Source: Brevibacterium album DSM 18261
GTDB taxonomy: Bacteria; Actinomycetota; Actinomycetes; Actinomycetales; Brevibacteriaceae
Length of the DNA stretch: 64,000 bases
Reading direction: 5' to 3'
Assembly: GCF_000426445.1 (NCBI RefSeq)
Contig: NZ_AUFJ01000009.1
Span: 1-64,000 of the forward strand
Shown: positions 25,634 to 34,386 of the stretch, piece after piece
How the letters are laid out: each line of letters opens with the position of its first letter
Numbering within the stretch: position 1 is the first letter of the stretch
Notes under the pieces: model-generated
What the model was told of the DNA's origin: nothing
Seen by the model: the letters and a program-made list of their open reading frames with translations, nothing else
Databases searched by the model: none
Program-made: the position numbers and the translations under genes

Positions 25634-27796
25634 TCAGAGCATGCAGGACACGCAGCCCTCGACCTCGGTCCCGGCCAGCGCGAGCTGGCGCAGACGGATG
25701 TAGTACAGGGTCTTGATGCCCTTCCTCCACGCGTAGATCTGGGCTTTGTTGATATCGCGCGTGGTCGCGGTGTCCTTGAAGAACAGCGTGAGCGAGAGGC
25801 CCTGATCGACGTGCTGGGTGGCCTCGGCGTACGTGTCGATGATCTTCTCGTAGCCGATCTCGTACGCGTCCTGGTAGTAGTCCAGGTTCTCGTTCGACAT
25901 GAAGGGCGCCGGGTAGTAGACGCGCCCGATCTTGCCCTCCTTGCGGATCTCGATCTTCGAGGCCACGGGGTGGATCGAGGAGGTCGAGTTGTTGATGTAC
26001 GAGATGGAGCCCGTGGGCGGCACCGCCTGCAGGTTCTGGTTGTAGATGCCGTGTTCGGCGACATCGTCCCGGAGGCGGGCCCAGTCCTCCTGCGTGGGGA
26101 TGTGCACGCCGGCGTCCGCGAACAGCTGCGCAATCCGCTCCGTGCGCGGCTTCCACTCCTGTTCCGTGTACTTCTCGAAGTACTCGCCGGTGGCGTACTT
26201 GGACCGCTCGAAGCCGGCGAACGTGCGCCCGCGCTCCTTCGCGATCTCCATCGACGCACGCACCGCATGGTAGGCGACGGTGTAGAAGTAGATGTTCGTG
26301 AAGTCGAGGCCCTCGTCCGAGCCGTAGTGGATGTGCTCGCGAGCCAGATACCCGTGCAGGTTCATCTGCCCCAGACCCACCGCATGGCTCATGTCGTTGC
26401 CGCGCGCGATCGAGGGCACGGAGTCGATGTCCGAGGTCTCCGAGACCGCCGTGAGCCCGCGGATGGCGGTCTCGACGGTGCGGCCCAGGTCCTCGGAGTC
26501 CATCGTGAGCGCGATGTTGAGCGAGCCCAGATTGCAGGAGATGTCCTTGCCGACCGTCTCGTAGCCGAGGTCCGCATCGTAGCGGCTGGGCTCCGAGACC
26601 TGGAGGATCTCCGAGCACAGGTTCGACATCGTGATCTTGCCGTCGATCGGGTTGGCCCGGTTCACGGTGTCCTCGAACATGACGTACGGGTACCCGGACT
26701 CGAACTGGATCTCCGCCAGCGTCTGGAAGAACTCGCGCGCATCGATCTTCGTCTTGCGGATCCGCGCGTCGTCGACCATCTCGTAGTACTTCTCCGTCAC
26801 GGACACCTCCGTGAACGGCACCCCGTAGACGCGCTCCACGTCATAGGGGCTGAAGAGGTACATGTCCTCCTTGCGCTTGGCCAGCTCGAACGTGATGTCC
26901 GGGATGACGACGCCCAGGGAGAGGGTCTTGATGCGGATCTTCTCGTCCGCGTTCTCCCGCTTGGTGTCGAGGAAGCGGTAGATGTCCGGGTGGTGGGCGT
27001 GGAGGTACACGGCACCGGCGCCCTGACGGGCTCCCAGCTGGTTGGCGTAGGAGAAGGAGTCCTCGAGCAGCTTCATCACCGGGATGACCCCGGAGGACTG
27101 GTTCTCGATCTTCTTGATGGGCGCACCGTGCTCGCGGATGTTCGTGAGCGAGAAGGCCACTCCGCCGCCGCGCTTGGACAGCTGGAGCGCGGAGTTGATG
27201 GAGCGGCCGATCGACTCCATGTTGTCCTCGATCCGCAGCAGGAAGCAGGAGACGAGCTCGCCCCGCTGCTTCTTGCCCGCGTTGAGGAAGGTGGGCGTCG
27301 CAGGCTGGAAGCGGCCTGCGATGATCTCCTCGACCAGCCGGGTCGCGAGCGTCTCGTCGCCGCGGGCCAGGAACAGCGCGACCATGACCACGCGGTCCTC
27401 GAAGCGCTCCAGGTAGCGCTTCCCGTCGAAGGTCTTGAGCGTGTAGGAGGTGTAGTACTTGAAGGCGCCCAGGAAGGTCTGGAAGCGGAACTTCTTCGAA
27501 TACGCGAGCTGCGAGAGGTCCTTGATGAACTCGAACGAGTACTGCTCGAGCACCTCGCGCTCGTAGTAGTCGTGCTCGACGAGGTAGTCCAGCTTCTCCC
27601 TGAGGTCGTGGAAGAAGACGGTGTTGTTGTTGACGTGCTGCAGGAAGTACTGCCTGGCAGCCTGCCGATCCCTCTCGAACTGGATGCGGCCGTCCGCATC
27701 GTAGAGGTTGAGCATGGCATTGAGCGCGTGGTAGTCGAGGTCCGTCTCCTCGCGGATGACGGCTTCCACGTCGCGTGCGGCGCTGATGCTTGTCAC
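25634..27796 (-). CDS. nrdE: Class Ib ribonucleotide reductase alpha subunit
   Basis: The 720-residue catalytic subunit reduces ribonucleoside diphosphates to deoxyribonucleotides. The GTG at 27796 was chosen because it overlaps the nrdI stop (GTGA) and gives the family length. Active-site segments are visible: [14 protein letters not shown] with the thiyl-radical Cys region, and the C-terminal CVSCML tail whose cysteine pair receives electrons from NrdH. The N-terminal ATP cone of class Ia enzymes is absent, as expected for class Ib. Transcribed nrdH-nrdI-nrdE-nrdF. Confidence 0.96.
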   Translation of the reverse strand: MTSISAARDVEAVIREETDLDYHALNAMLNLYDADGRIQFERDRQAARQYFLQHVNNNTVFFHDLREKLDYLVEHDYYEREVLEQYSFEFIKDLSQLAYSKKFRFQTFLGAFKYYTSYTLKTFDGKRYLERFEDRVVMVALFLARGDETLATRLVEEIIAGRFQPATPTFLNAGKKQRGELVSCFLLRIEDNMESIGRSINSALQLSKRGGGVAFSLTNIREHGAPIKKIENQSSGVIPVMKLLEDSFSYANQLGARQGAGAVYLHAHHPDIYRFLDTKRENADEKIRIKTLSLGVVIPDITFELAKRKEDMYLFSPYDVERVYGVPFTEVSVTEKYYEMVDDARIRKTKIDAREFFQTLAEIQFESGYPYVMFEDTVNRANPIDGKITMSNLCSEILQVSEPSRYDADLGYETVGKDISCNLGSLNIALTMDSEDLGRTVETAIRGLTAVSETSDIDSVPSIARGNDMSHAVGLGQMNLHGYLAREHIHYGSDEGLDFTNIYFYTVAYHAVRASMEIAKERGRTFAGFERSKYATGEYFEKYTEQEWKPRTERIAQLFADAGVHIPTQEDWARLRDDVAEHGIYNQNLQAVPPTGSISYINNSTSSIHPVASKIEIRKEGKIGRVYYPAPFMSNENLDYYQDAYEIGYEKIIDTYAEATQHVDQGLSLTLFFKDTATTRDINKAQIYAWRKGIKTLYYIRLRQLALAGTEVEGCVSCML

Positions 27797-28179
27797 AGTT
27801 CGTCCAATCCTCTGTCTACGTTCTCCGCGTCCCCGGGCATGCCGAGGAGCTCGAAGCGGTAGAGAACCGGCACCCCGCACTTGACGGACACGATGTCCGC
27901 CGCACGGCAGTAGTTCTCACCGAAATTGGTGTTCCCGGCTCCGATCACGCCCAGCAGACGCTCGCGGTTGGCCTTGATGTTGAGGAACTTGATGACCTGC
28001 TTGGGCACCGACCCCCGGTGGGGGCCGGCGCCGTAGGTCGGCGTGATGAGGACGAAGGGCTCGTCCACGACGGGCATCTCGTCCTTCGTCAGCAGCGGCA
28101 GCCGCCGCACCGGATGGCGCAGCTTCGCCGCGAAGCGATGGGTGTACTCCGAGGGACTCGAGTAGTAGACGACGAGCAC
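27793..28179 (-). CDS. nrdI: Ribonucleotide reductase flavodoxin NrdI
   Basis: The 128-residue flavodoxin-like protein supplies the oxidant that builds the Mn(III)-tyrosyl cofactor in NrdF. FMN-binding loops are seen as [13 protein letters not shown] near the N-terminus, LITPTYGAG in the middle and [12 protein letters not shown] later. It begins with GTG at 28179, 14 bp after nrdH, and its last codon region overlaps nrdE. Length and motifs are typical of actinobacterial NrdI. Confidence 0.95.
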   Translation of the reverse strand: MLVVYYSSPSEYTHRFAAKLRHPVRRLPLLTKDEMPVVDEPFVLITPTYGAGPHRGSVPKQVIKFLNIKANRERLLGVIGAGNTNFGENYCRAADIVSVKCGVPVLYRFELLGMPGDAENVDRGLDEL

Positions 28180-28193
28180 TGCCCGTCACACCC

Positions 28194-28439
28194 TCAGGCC
28201 ACCGAGGTCGAGGCCGCCTCCGCGGTGAGAGCGGCGATCTTGTCCGGGCGGAACCCGGACCAGTGGTCATCGTCCGTGACCACCACGGGAGCCTGCATGT
28301 AGCCCATCGCCTTGACCACGTCGAGGGCGCTCGGATCCTCGCTGAGATCCACGCTGCGGTATTCGACGCCCTTGGAGTCGAGGGCGCGGAAAGTGGCGCT
28401 GCACTGCATGCATGCGGGCTTCGTGTAGACAGTGACCAT
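28194..28439 (-). CDS. nrdH: Glutaredoxin-like electron donor NrdH
   Basis: The 81-residue protein has the thioredoxin-like fold with redox pair Cys10-Met-Gln-Cys13 in KPACMQC, and the MQAPVVVTDD and SGFRPDKI segments of NrdH. It passes electrons from thioredoxin reductase to the NrdE C-terminal cysteines. The ATG at 28439 follows GGAGG. It is the first gene of the operon, with NrdR-like boxes about 80-125 bp upstream. Confidence 0.95.
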   Translation of the reverse strand: MVTVYTKPACMQCSATFRALDSKGVEYRSVDLSEDPSALDVVKAMGYMQAPVVVTDDDHWSGFRPDKIAALTAEAASTSVA

Positions 28440-28518
28440 GGGGCTCTTCGACCTTCCTCCGCGGCCGTTCCCGGCGCTCTTCCCGCGGCTCTCCGCGTGA
28501 ATCGCCCGAACGGCTCGA

Positions 28519-28565
28519 CCACTAGATGTTGTGTTCGGTGACCAGCGTACTCCCATATGCTGTGC
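28519..28565 (-). promoter_or_regulatory. Tandem NrdR boxes before nrdHIEF
   Basis: On the minus strand, ACACAACATCTAGTGG (28534-28519) closely matches the NrdR consensus ACACwATATwTwGTGT; a weaker copy GCACAGCATATGGGAG lies at 28565-28550. Their starts are exactly 31 bp apart, the three-helical-turn spacing usual for NrdR pairs. ATP/dATP-loaded NrdR repressing nrdHIEF is the expected regulation. nrdR itself is not in the window. Confidence 0.7.
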
Positions 28566-28621
28566 TTTTCCATCGCCTCCGACCTCGTCCACCGGTCCCA
28601 CAGAACCCCGTCTCGAGTTCT

Positions 28622-28649
28622 CCACAGGGTGTGAATGACAGCCCTGTGG
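28622..28649. repeat. Inverted repeat in the nrdH-moxR gap
   Basis: CCACAGGG (28622-28629) and CCCTGTGG (28642-28649) form a perfect 8-bp inverted repeat with a 12-nt spacer. TTCTCCACA (28618-28626), one mismatch from a DnaA box, overlaps the left arm. Apart from this and the NrdR boxes, the 448-bp divergent gap 28440-28887 holds nothing I can assign. Confidence 0.4.
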
Positions 28650-28887
28650 TTCGCTTCCCCACTGCTGCCGCGGAAGAGCGCGCGCAGGGCTCCGCCGCCG
28701 TCCCCAGGCCGTCCCCAGGATCGGCCGGATGAATCCACACGGCGTGTCTTCCCCGGCGAGCCCCAACTCACATCCGCGGCTGTTCCCGGACCGTCACACG
28801 GGCTGAGCACCCGCGTCCGCGGGTGCCGATACGGTGGGGGCAGCACACGGATGCACGGGCCCCTCCCGTGCGAGGAGGAGAGCACAG

Positions 28888-29883
28888 ATGGCACGTCACC
28901 AGCCCGCCCCCGCGGACACCCGGGAGATCTCCGTCGCGGCAGAGGTGCTGGCCCGTGTCAAGGCCCATGTCGACACCTTCGTGGTGGGCCAGCAGCGGCT
29001 GCGCGAGACGCTGCTCATCGGACTTCTCACAGAGGGCCATCTGCTCCTCGAGAGCGTCCCGGGGCTCGCGAAGACCACGGCCGCGGCCAGCCTCGCCGGT
29101 GCGGTCTCGGCCTCTTTCGCCCGCATCCAGTGCACCCCGGACCTCCTGCCGAGCGACATCATCGGCACCCAGATCTTCAACTCCACCACGAACGAGTTCG
29201 AGACGAAGCTGGGCCCCGTCCACGCGCACATGGTGCTGCTGGACGAGATCAACCGCTCGAGCGCCAAGACGCAGTCGGCGATGCTCGAGGCCATGCAGGA
29301 GCGGCAGACCACTATCGGCGGGGTGCACCACCGGCTGCCCACCCCCTTCCTCGTGATGGCCACCCAGAACCCCATCGAGCAGGAGGGCACCCACCCCCTC
29401 CCGGAGGCCCAGCTCGACCGCTTCATGCTCAAGGACGTCCTCGCCTACCCCACCCCGGAGGAGGAGCTGGAGATCCTCAGCAGGCTGGACGCCGGGGTCT
29501 ACGAGAACAGCCCCGAGCCCGCCTGCACCGTCAGCGAGCTGCGCTCCATGCAGGAGTCCGCGCGCCACATCTACATCGACCCGGCCATCAGCCGGTACAT
29601 CGTCGAGCTCGTCTGGGCCACCCGCGCGGCCGAGCGCGTGCTGGGCCCGCGCGGCACGCTCATCGAGGCCGGCGCCTCCCCGCGCGCGTCCATCGCCTTC
29701 ACCCGCGCCTCCCGGGCGCTCGCCCTCATCCGCGGCCGCAACTACGTGATCCCCGAGGACGTCAAGGACCTCGCGCACAGGGTCCTGGCGCACCGGATCG
29801 TCCTCACCTTCGAGGCGATCGCCGAGGGCATCACCGCCGCGCACCTGGTCACGGACATCCTCGGCCGGGTGAGGACGCCATGA
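28888..29883 (+). CDS. MoxR-family AAA+ ATPase
   Basis: The 331-residue ATPase has Walker A ESVPGLAKTT, Walker B MVLLDEINRSSAK, sensor segment FLVMATQNPIEQEGTHPLPE and a C-terminal winged-helix/lid region. MoxR proteins act as chaperone-like ATPases with VWA-domain partners. The ATG at 28888 follows GAGGAGGAG. The DUF58 gene overlaps its stop by 4 nt. The six-gene operon to 34296 has the canonical MoxR/DUF58/VWA layout, whose role is usually envelope maturation or stress resistance; the client is unknown here. Confidence 0.93.
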   Translation: MARHQPAPADTREISVAAEVLARVKAHVDTFVVGQQRLRETLLIGLLTEGHLLLESVPGLAKTTAAASLAGAVSASFARIQCTPDLLPSDIIGTQIFNSTTNEFETKLGPVHAHMVLLDEINRSSAKTQSAMLEAMQERQTTIGGVHHRLPTPFLVMATQNPIEQEGTHPLPEAQLDRFMLKDVLAYPTPEEELEILSRLDAGVYENSPEPACTVSELRSMQESARHIYIDPAISRYIVELVWATRAAERVLGPRGTLIEAGASPRASIAFTRASRALALIRGRNYVIPEDVKDLAHRVLAHRIVLTFEAIAEGITAAHLVTDILGRVRTP

Positions 29884-30806
29884 CACCCGCCCTCCTCCCC
29901 CGGATCCGCGCGCAGCTCACCCTGCACACCCGGCGGAGGGTCTCCGGTCTGCTGGAGGGGGGCCGCTCCTCCGTGTTCCACGGCCGCTCCCTCGACTTCG
30001 ACGACCTGCGGGAGTACGTGCCCGGCGACGAGATCCGCGACATCGACTGGAAGGCCACGGCCCGCCACACCGCGCCTCTCGTCAAGCGCTACGCGGAGCA
30101 CAGGCGGCTGCGCCTGGGGCTCGTGGTCGCCTCGGGCGCGACGATGGACGCGCTGTCCGCCGGCGGCGAGTCCAAGCGCGACCTCGCCATCCTGCTCGCA
30201 GGCATCGCCGGGTGGTTCGCCGTACGGGGCGGGGACGAGGTCTGCCTCGCCACGGGCGACGGGCACCGCACGCGGCTGAGCCGGCCGGAGTCCAGCGAAG
30301 CAGGCCTCGAGCACCTGCTGCGCCGCATCCTCTCCCAGCGCGGCACCGCGGACGCCCAGACCGTCCTGGACCACCTCGCCTGGCTGTCCACCCGGCTGCG
30401 CCGGCGCCATCTCCTCGTCGTCGTGTCCGATGAGATCGACCTCGACGAGGACTGCCTGCGCCTGCTGCGGCGCCTCACGGCCCACCACGAGCTGCTGTGG
30501 CTCACGGTCGCCGAGGCCGATCCCCTCGCGCTCGCAGCCGAGGGCGGCACCCCCTACGACGCCGTCGCGGCCCTGCAGGCCGCAGGCGGCAACGGGGTCC
30601 GAGTGCCCGCGGGAGCTCATGTGCCCGCAGGTCTCACCCCGGATGCGCGGCTGCGCGAGGAGTTCGCGCGCGCCGAGGAGCAGCGTCGGGCGCGCACCCA
30701 CCGGGTGCTGCGCGCAGCCGGCGCGGTGCACGAGACCGTCGGCAGGACGGCAGAGGCCGTGCCCGCCTTCCACCGGCTCGCGGAGAGGCACCGCCGTGTC
30801 CGCTGA
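29880..30806 (+). CDS. DUF58 domain protein
   Basis: The 308-residue protein carries the DUF58 hallmark LDFDDLREYVPGDEIRDIDW (about 39-58) followed by ATARH, and a vWA-like fold with RRHLLVVVSDEIDLDE. DUF58 proteins almost always follow MoxR ATPases and probably serve as their adaptor or substrate. Unlike many homologues it lacks N-terminal membrane helices, so it is likely cytoplasmic. The ATG overlaps the moxR stop, and the next gene starts inside its last 11 nt. Confidence 0.9.
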   Translation: MTPALLPRIRAQLTLHTRRRVSGLLEGGRSSVFHGRSLDFDDLREYVPGDEIRDIDWKATARHTAPLVKRYAEHRRLRLGLVVASGATMDALSAGGESKRDLAILLAGIAGWFAVRGGDEVCLATGDGHRTRLSRPESSEAGLEHLLRRILSQRGTADAQTVLDHLAWLSTRLRRRHLLVVVSDEIDLDEDCLRLLRRLTAHHELLWLTVAEADPLALAAEGGTPYDAVAALQAAGGNGVRVPAGAHVPAGLTPDARLREEFARAEEQRRARTHRVLRAAGAVHETVGRTAEAVPAFHRLAERHRRVR

Positions 30807-31239
30807 CCTCCATCCGCCGCTCGCGGCCTCCGACCTGTGGCTGGTCGCCGCCGTCCTGGGCCTCCTCCTCGCCGTCCTCCTGGCCTTCCTGCCGCTCGCG
30901 CGCAGGCTGCGGTCCGCTCGCGCCGCGGTGGGACCGGTGCCCGAGCACGTGCGCCGCACCTATTCCGTGCGCCTGGACGAGGTCGAGCGCAGGGCGGAGG
31001 CCGGAGACCTGACGGGCCGGGCCGCGGCCCAGGAGCTCAGTGTGCTGCTGCGGGACTTCGCCGGTGCGGCCTGGGGGCTGCGCACCGAGCACATGACCGC
31101 GCGCGAGATGCACGAGCGCGGGGTGGGCCCGCTGGCCTCAGCCGTCGCCCGCCTCTACGCCGCCGAGTTCGGCCGCGAGGAGCCCGTCCGCGTCGATGAG
31201 GAGCTGCGCCTCGTCAGGGAGGTGGTGACGCGATGGTGA
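30796..31239 (+). CDS. Single-pass membrane protein of the MoxR operon (DUF4381-like)
   Basis: The GTG at 30796 gives 147 residues. One membrane helix (about 12-35, DLWLVAAVLGLLLAVLLAFL) is followed by a cytoplasmic helical domain rich in Arg/Glu (SVRLDEVERRAEAGDLTGRA and LSVLLRDFAGAAWG). Position and layout match the short DUF4381-type proteins that stand between DUF58 and VWA genes; the assignment is by context. It overlaps DUF58 by 11 nt and the first VWA gene by 7 nt. Confidence 0.8.
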   Translation: MSADLHPPLAASDLWLVAAVLGLLLAVLLAFLPLARRLRSARAAVGPVPEHVRRTYSVRLDEVERRAEAGDLTGRAAAQELSVLLRDFAGAAWGLRTEHMTAREMHERGVGPLASAVARLYAAEFGREEPVRVDEELRLVREVVTRW

Positions 31240-32213
31240 CCCGCCCGCTGCTGCCGCTGGCCGTCGCCCTCGGGACCCTCGCCGTCATCGCTGTGGCCCT
31301 CGCCCTCGCCCTGCCCGCTCGCGCCCGAGGCCGGCTGCCGGTGGCCCGCCTCCACCGCCTCACGGCCCTGCCCGCCTACGCCCGGGTGCGCAGACGGGCG
31401 CTGCTGCGCGGCCTCGCGCTGCTCCTCGTCGCCGCGCTCACCTGCGGCTTCGCCCTCGCCGGCGTCTCCCGGCCCACCGAGCGGGAGACGATCAGCCCCA
31501 AGCGCCATCTGCGCGATGTCATGCTGTGCCTCGACACCTCCGGTTCGATGATCGGCTACGACGCGGAGATCATCGAGGCCTACGCCCGGATGGTCGACTC
31601 CTTCGACGGGGAGCGGATCGGCATGACGGTGTTCAACTCCACCGCGGTCACGGTCTTCCCCCTCACCGACGACTACGACATGGCATCCGAGTTCCTGCAG
31701 GACGCCTATGACGGCCTCACCACCTTCGGCACGGAGGGCCTCGACTTCCTCATGGCCACGCAGCCGCAGAACGTGCCCGGCTCGTCCCTCATCGGCGACG
31801 GTCTCGCCAGCTGCGTGGAGGCCTTCGACCGGCGGGACGAGGACCGCAGCCGCTCGATCGTCCTCGCGACGGACAACGAGCTCGCGGGCACCCCCCTGTT
31901 CAGCCTCGACGAGGCAGCCGGGATCGCCGAGGACGCCGGCGTCCGCGTCTACGCCCTCGCCCCCGAGTCCTGGTACTTCACGACAGCGCTCGACGAACTG
32001 GAGGCGGCCGCGGAGCGCACGGGCGGCGCCCTGCACTCGATGTCCGACGGGGCTGCGATCGACCGGATCGTGGCCTCGGTACAGGAGACGGAGGCCAGGC
32101 TCACCGACGGGCGCACCGTCACGCTGTTCCACGACCGGCCGCTCGTCCCGCTCTTCGGTGCGGGGCTGGGCACCCTCATCCTGCTCGTTGCGGCCTGGAG
32201 GCTGAAGCTGTGA
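31233..32213 (+). CDS. Membrane-anchored von Willebrand factor A protein (first)
   Basis: The 326-residue protein has two N-terminal membrane helices (about 8-28 and 58-78), a vWA domain with an intact MIDAS start (Asp101-Thr-Ser103-Gly-Ser105 in CLDTSGSM) and a C-terminal helix (about 300-320). The metal-ion-dependent adhesion site should bind Mg and a partner protein outside the membrane or in the cytoplasm depending on topology. It is the BatA-like member of the operon, coupled by overlaps on both sides. Confidence 0.9.
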   Translation: MVTRPLLPLAVALGTLAVIAVALALALPARARGRLPVARLHRLTALPAYARVRRRALLRGLALLLVAALTCGFALAGVSRPTERETISPKRHLRDVMLCLDTSGSMIGYDAEIIEAYARMVDSFDGERIGMTVFNSTAVTVFPLTDDYDMASEFLQDAYDGLTTFGTEGLDFLMATQPQNVPGSSLIGDGLASCVEAFDRRDEDRSRSIVLATDNELAGTPLFSLDEAAGIAEDAGVRVYALAPESWYFTTALDELEAAAERTGGALHSMSDGAAIDRIVASVQETEARLTDGRTVTLFHDRPLVPLFGAGLGTLILLVAAWRLKL

Positions 32214-33292
32214 ACGACCTCGTCCTCTCCCCCGTGCTGCCCTGGCCCGTGCTCGCGGGACTCGCGGGGCTGCTCCTGGCCGGCTGCGCGGTGCTCGCGG
32301 TCCGCACCCGCGGCCGCCGGCTGCAGTGGTCGATGCGCGGTGCCGCCGTGCTCGTCCTCGCCCTCGCGCTCCTCCGGCCCGGCGTCCCCGTCCCGGGCGT
32401 CGCGGAGCGCGCGGAGAGCGCCCTCGACGTGTTCGTCGCCGTGGACACGACGGCCTCCATGATCGCCGAGGACTGGAACGGCGACGAGCCCCGCCTCAGC
32501 GGCGCGGTCGAGGACATCCGCCGACTCATGGAGCAGGCGCCCGAGGCGCGCTTCTCCCTCGTCACCTTCGCCTCGACCGCTCAGACCGTCGTGCCGCTGA
32601 CCACCGACCATGCCGCGATGGGCTCCGCGCTCGAGGTGCTGCGGCCCGAGCTCACGCTCTACTCCTCCGGCAGCTCGATCACGGAGCCGGCCGCGCATCT
32701 GCGCACACGCCTGGAGAAGGCCGCGGAGGACCGGCCGGAGAACGCCCGCCTGCTGTTCTACCTGGGCGACGGCGAGCAGACCTCGGACGCGGAGCCGGCG
32801 CCCATGAGCGACCTCGCGGACCTCGTGGACGGGGGCGCCGTGTACGGCTACGGCACGGAGGCCGGGGGCCGCATGCTGGAGACGAGCAGCTACTGGGACG
32901 AGTCCGAGCCCGCCCATATCGAGGATCCCGAGACCGGTGAGCCTGCGGTCTCGCGCATCGACACCGCCGCGCTCGAGGAGATCGCCGGGGATCTGGGCGT
33001 GGACTTCGCGCATCGGGAGGCCGGCACAGACCCCGGCTTCGCCTTCCCCGAGGCCGACCGCATCGTCCAGGCCCGCGAGGAGAGCCGGGCCGGAGTCGCG
33101 GAGTACACGTGGGCGCTCTTCATCCCGCTCACGGTTTGGCTCGCCGCAGAGGCGGTGCTCGCCGCCCGCGGCCTCCGCAGGACCGGGCTGCTCAGCGGCG
33201 GCCGGCCGCGTGCGGCCGCTCCGACTCCCGCCGGTCCGCGCATCCCGGGCCCCTATGGCGGCGGCCCGCACGGCGGCGGGTGGGGACGATGA
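32210..33292 (+). CDS. Membrane-anchored von Willebrand factor A protein (second)
   Basis: The 360-residue BatB-like protein starts with GTG overlapping the previous stop. Two helices (about 12-32 and 43-58) precede a vWA domain whose MIDAS reads Asp79-Thr-Thr81-Ala-Ser83, with Thr in place of the first Ser, a change that still permits metal binding. Another helix lies near 305-325, followed by a Gly/Pro/Arg-rich tail ending GGGPHGGGWGR. Two non-identical VWA proteins side by side are usual for MoxR operons. Confidence 0.89.
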   Translation: MNDLVLSPVLPWPVLAGLAGLLLAGCAVLAVRTRGRRLQWSMRGAAVLVLALALLRPGVPVPGVAERAESALDVFVAVDTTASMIAEDWNGDEPRLSGAVEDIRRLMEQAPEARFSLVTFASTAQTVVPLTTDHAAMGSALEVLRPELTLYSSGSSITEPAAHLRTRLEKAAEDRPENARLLFYLGDGEQTSDAEPAPMSDLADLVDGGAVYGYGTEAGGRMLETSSYWDESEPAHIEDPETGEPAVSRIDTAALEEIAGDLGVDFAHREAGTDPGFAFPEADRIVQAREESRAGVAEYTWALFIPLTVWLAAEAVLAARGLRRTGLLSGGRPRAAAPTPAGPRIPGPYGGGPHGGGWGR

Positions 33293-34296
33293 GCGCGGGC
33301 ACCGGGGCTGTGTCCGGGCCGACGGGCGCGGGGACCGAGGCGCCTATCGCCGCAGGCACAGAGCCCGCCACGGGAGCAGGTGCGGCCTCGGGCGACGGGG
33401 CTCCGGCCGGGTCCACCGCCGGCACGCCGGCGCGCACCGGCCGCGGTCCGCGCACCGCGATGCGCGGACTGCTCCGCGGGTTCCTGCGCGGACTGCGCAG
33501 GTGGGCCGTGCTCATCGTGGTCATCGCTCTGCTCCTGGCCGCGGGTGCGTGGGCGGGGACCGTCCACTGGCAGCTCCAGTCCGCGCGCACCGCCTTCGCC
33601 GCAGGAGACCATGCGGCTGCGGAGTCCGCCGGGGAGCGCTTCCTCGAGCTCAGCCCGCTGGAGCGGCACAAGGGGCATTTCGCGATCGGCACCGCGCGCG
33701 CCGCGGAGGGCCGGCTGGACGAGGCGGACGCCGCGCTCGCACGGGCCCTCGAACTCTCCCCCGTCGCGGACGAGTGCGCGATTCGGCAGAACCTCGCGCA
33801 CGTCCAGGAGGCCCAGGCGGGCGAGTTCCGCGAAGCCGGTGACACGGACGCCGCGAACGAGCGCTTCGACGCCGCGCGCACGACTCTCACCGAGGCGCCC
33901 GAGGAGTGCCGTCCCGAGGGCTCGGCGCAGGACGAGCAGATGGATGAACAGGAGCAGGGCGTCGACGAGGCGCAGGAGGCGATGAACAGGCCCGAGCAGA
34001 CCGGCGGCGAGGGCTCCGGCGAGGACGAAGGCGAGGGTGCCGGCGACGGGCAGCCGGACGAGGGGGACGGCGGTGAGCAGTACGATGCCGAGGAGGGCGC
34101 GGACGGCGCAGGCGGGGATGAGGACAGCCAGGGCGCGGGGAGCGGAGGCGCACCGGACACGCAGCCGGGACAGACCTCCGAGGACGAGCGCCTCGACGAG
34201 CTGCGCGAACGCCGGAGGGCCTCCGAGGAGGAGTACGCGGAGTCGAACTCCGGGGAGGGCTCAGGGGTGCGCGGCCCGGGCGTGAAACCCTGGTGA
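33289..34296 (+). CDS. Single-pass TPR-like protein with long acidic tail (BatC-like)
   Basis: The 335-residue protein has a Gly/Ala/Thr-rich cytoplasmic N-terminus (1-55), one membrane helix (about 71-90, WAVLIVVIALLLAAGAWAG), a helical tetratricopeptide-like region (100-200: FAAGDHAAAESAGERFLELS and EGRLDEADAALARALELS) and a Glu/Asp/Gly/Gln-rich tail of about 100 residues. It corresponds to the TPR component that closes MoxR/VWA operons. The acidic tail is unusually long and is probably disordered. Its ATG overlaps the VWA gene stop by 4 nt. Confidence 0.85.
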   Translation: MSAGTGAVSGPTGAGTEAPIAAGTEPATGAGAASGDGAPAGSTAGTPARTGRGPRTAMRGLLRGFLRGLRRWAVLIVVIALLLAAGAWAGTVHWQLQSARTAFAAGDHAAAESAGERFLELSPLERHKGHFAIGTARAAEGRLDEADAALARALELSPVADECAIRQNLAHVQEAQAGEFREAGDTDAANERFDAARTTLTEAPEECRPEGSAQDEQMDEQEQGVDEAQEAMNRPEQTGGEGSGEDEGEGAGDGQPDEGDGGEQYDAEEGADGAGGDEDSQGAGSGGAPDTQPGQTSEDERLDELRERRRASEEEYAESNSGEGSGVRGPGVKPW

Positions 34297-34386
34297 TCTG
34301 AGCTCCGCGGCTTTCGGCACCCGTCATCGCCGCTGTGCCACCATGGAACCTCAGCCCGATGCCGTGCCGAGACGAGGAGACGGACC

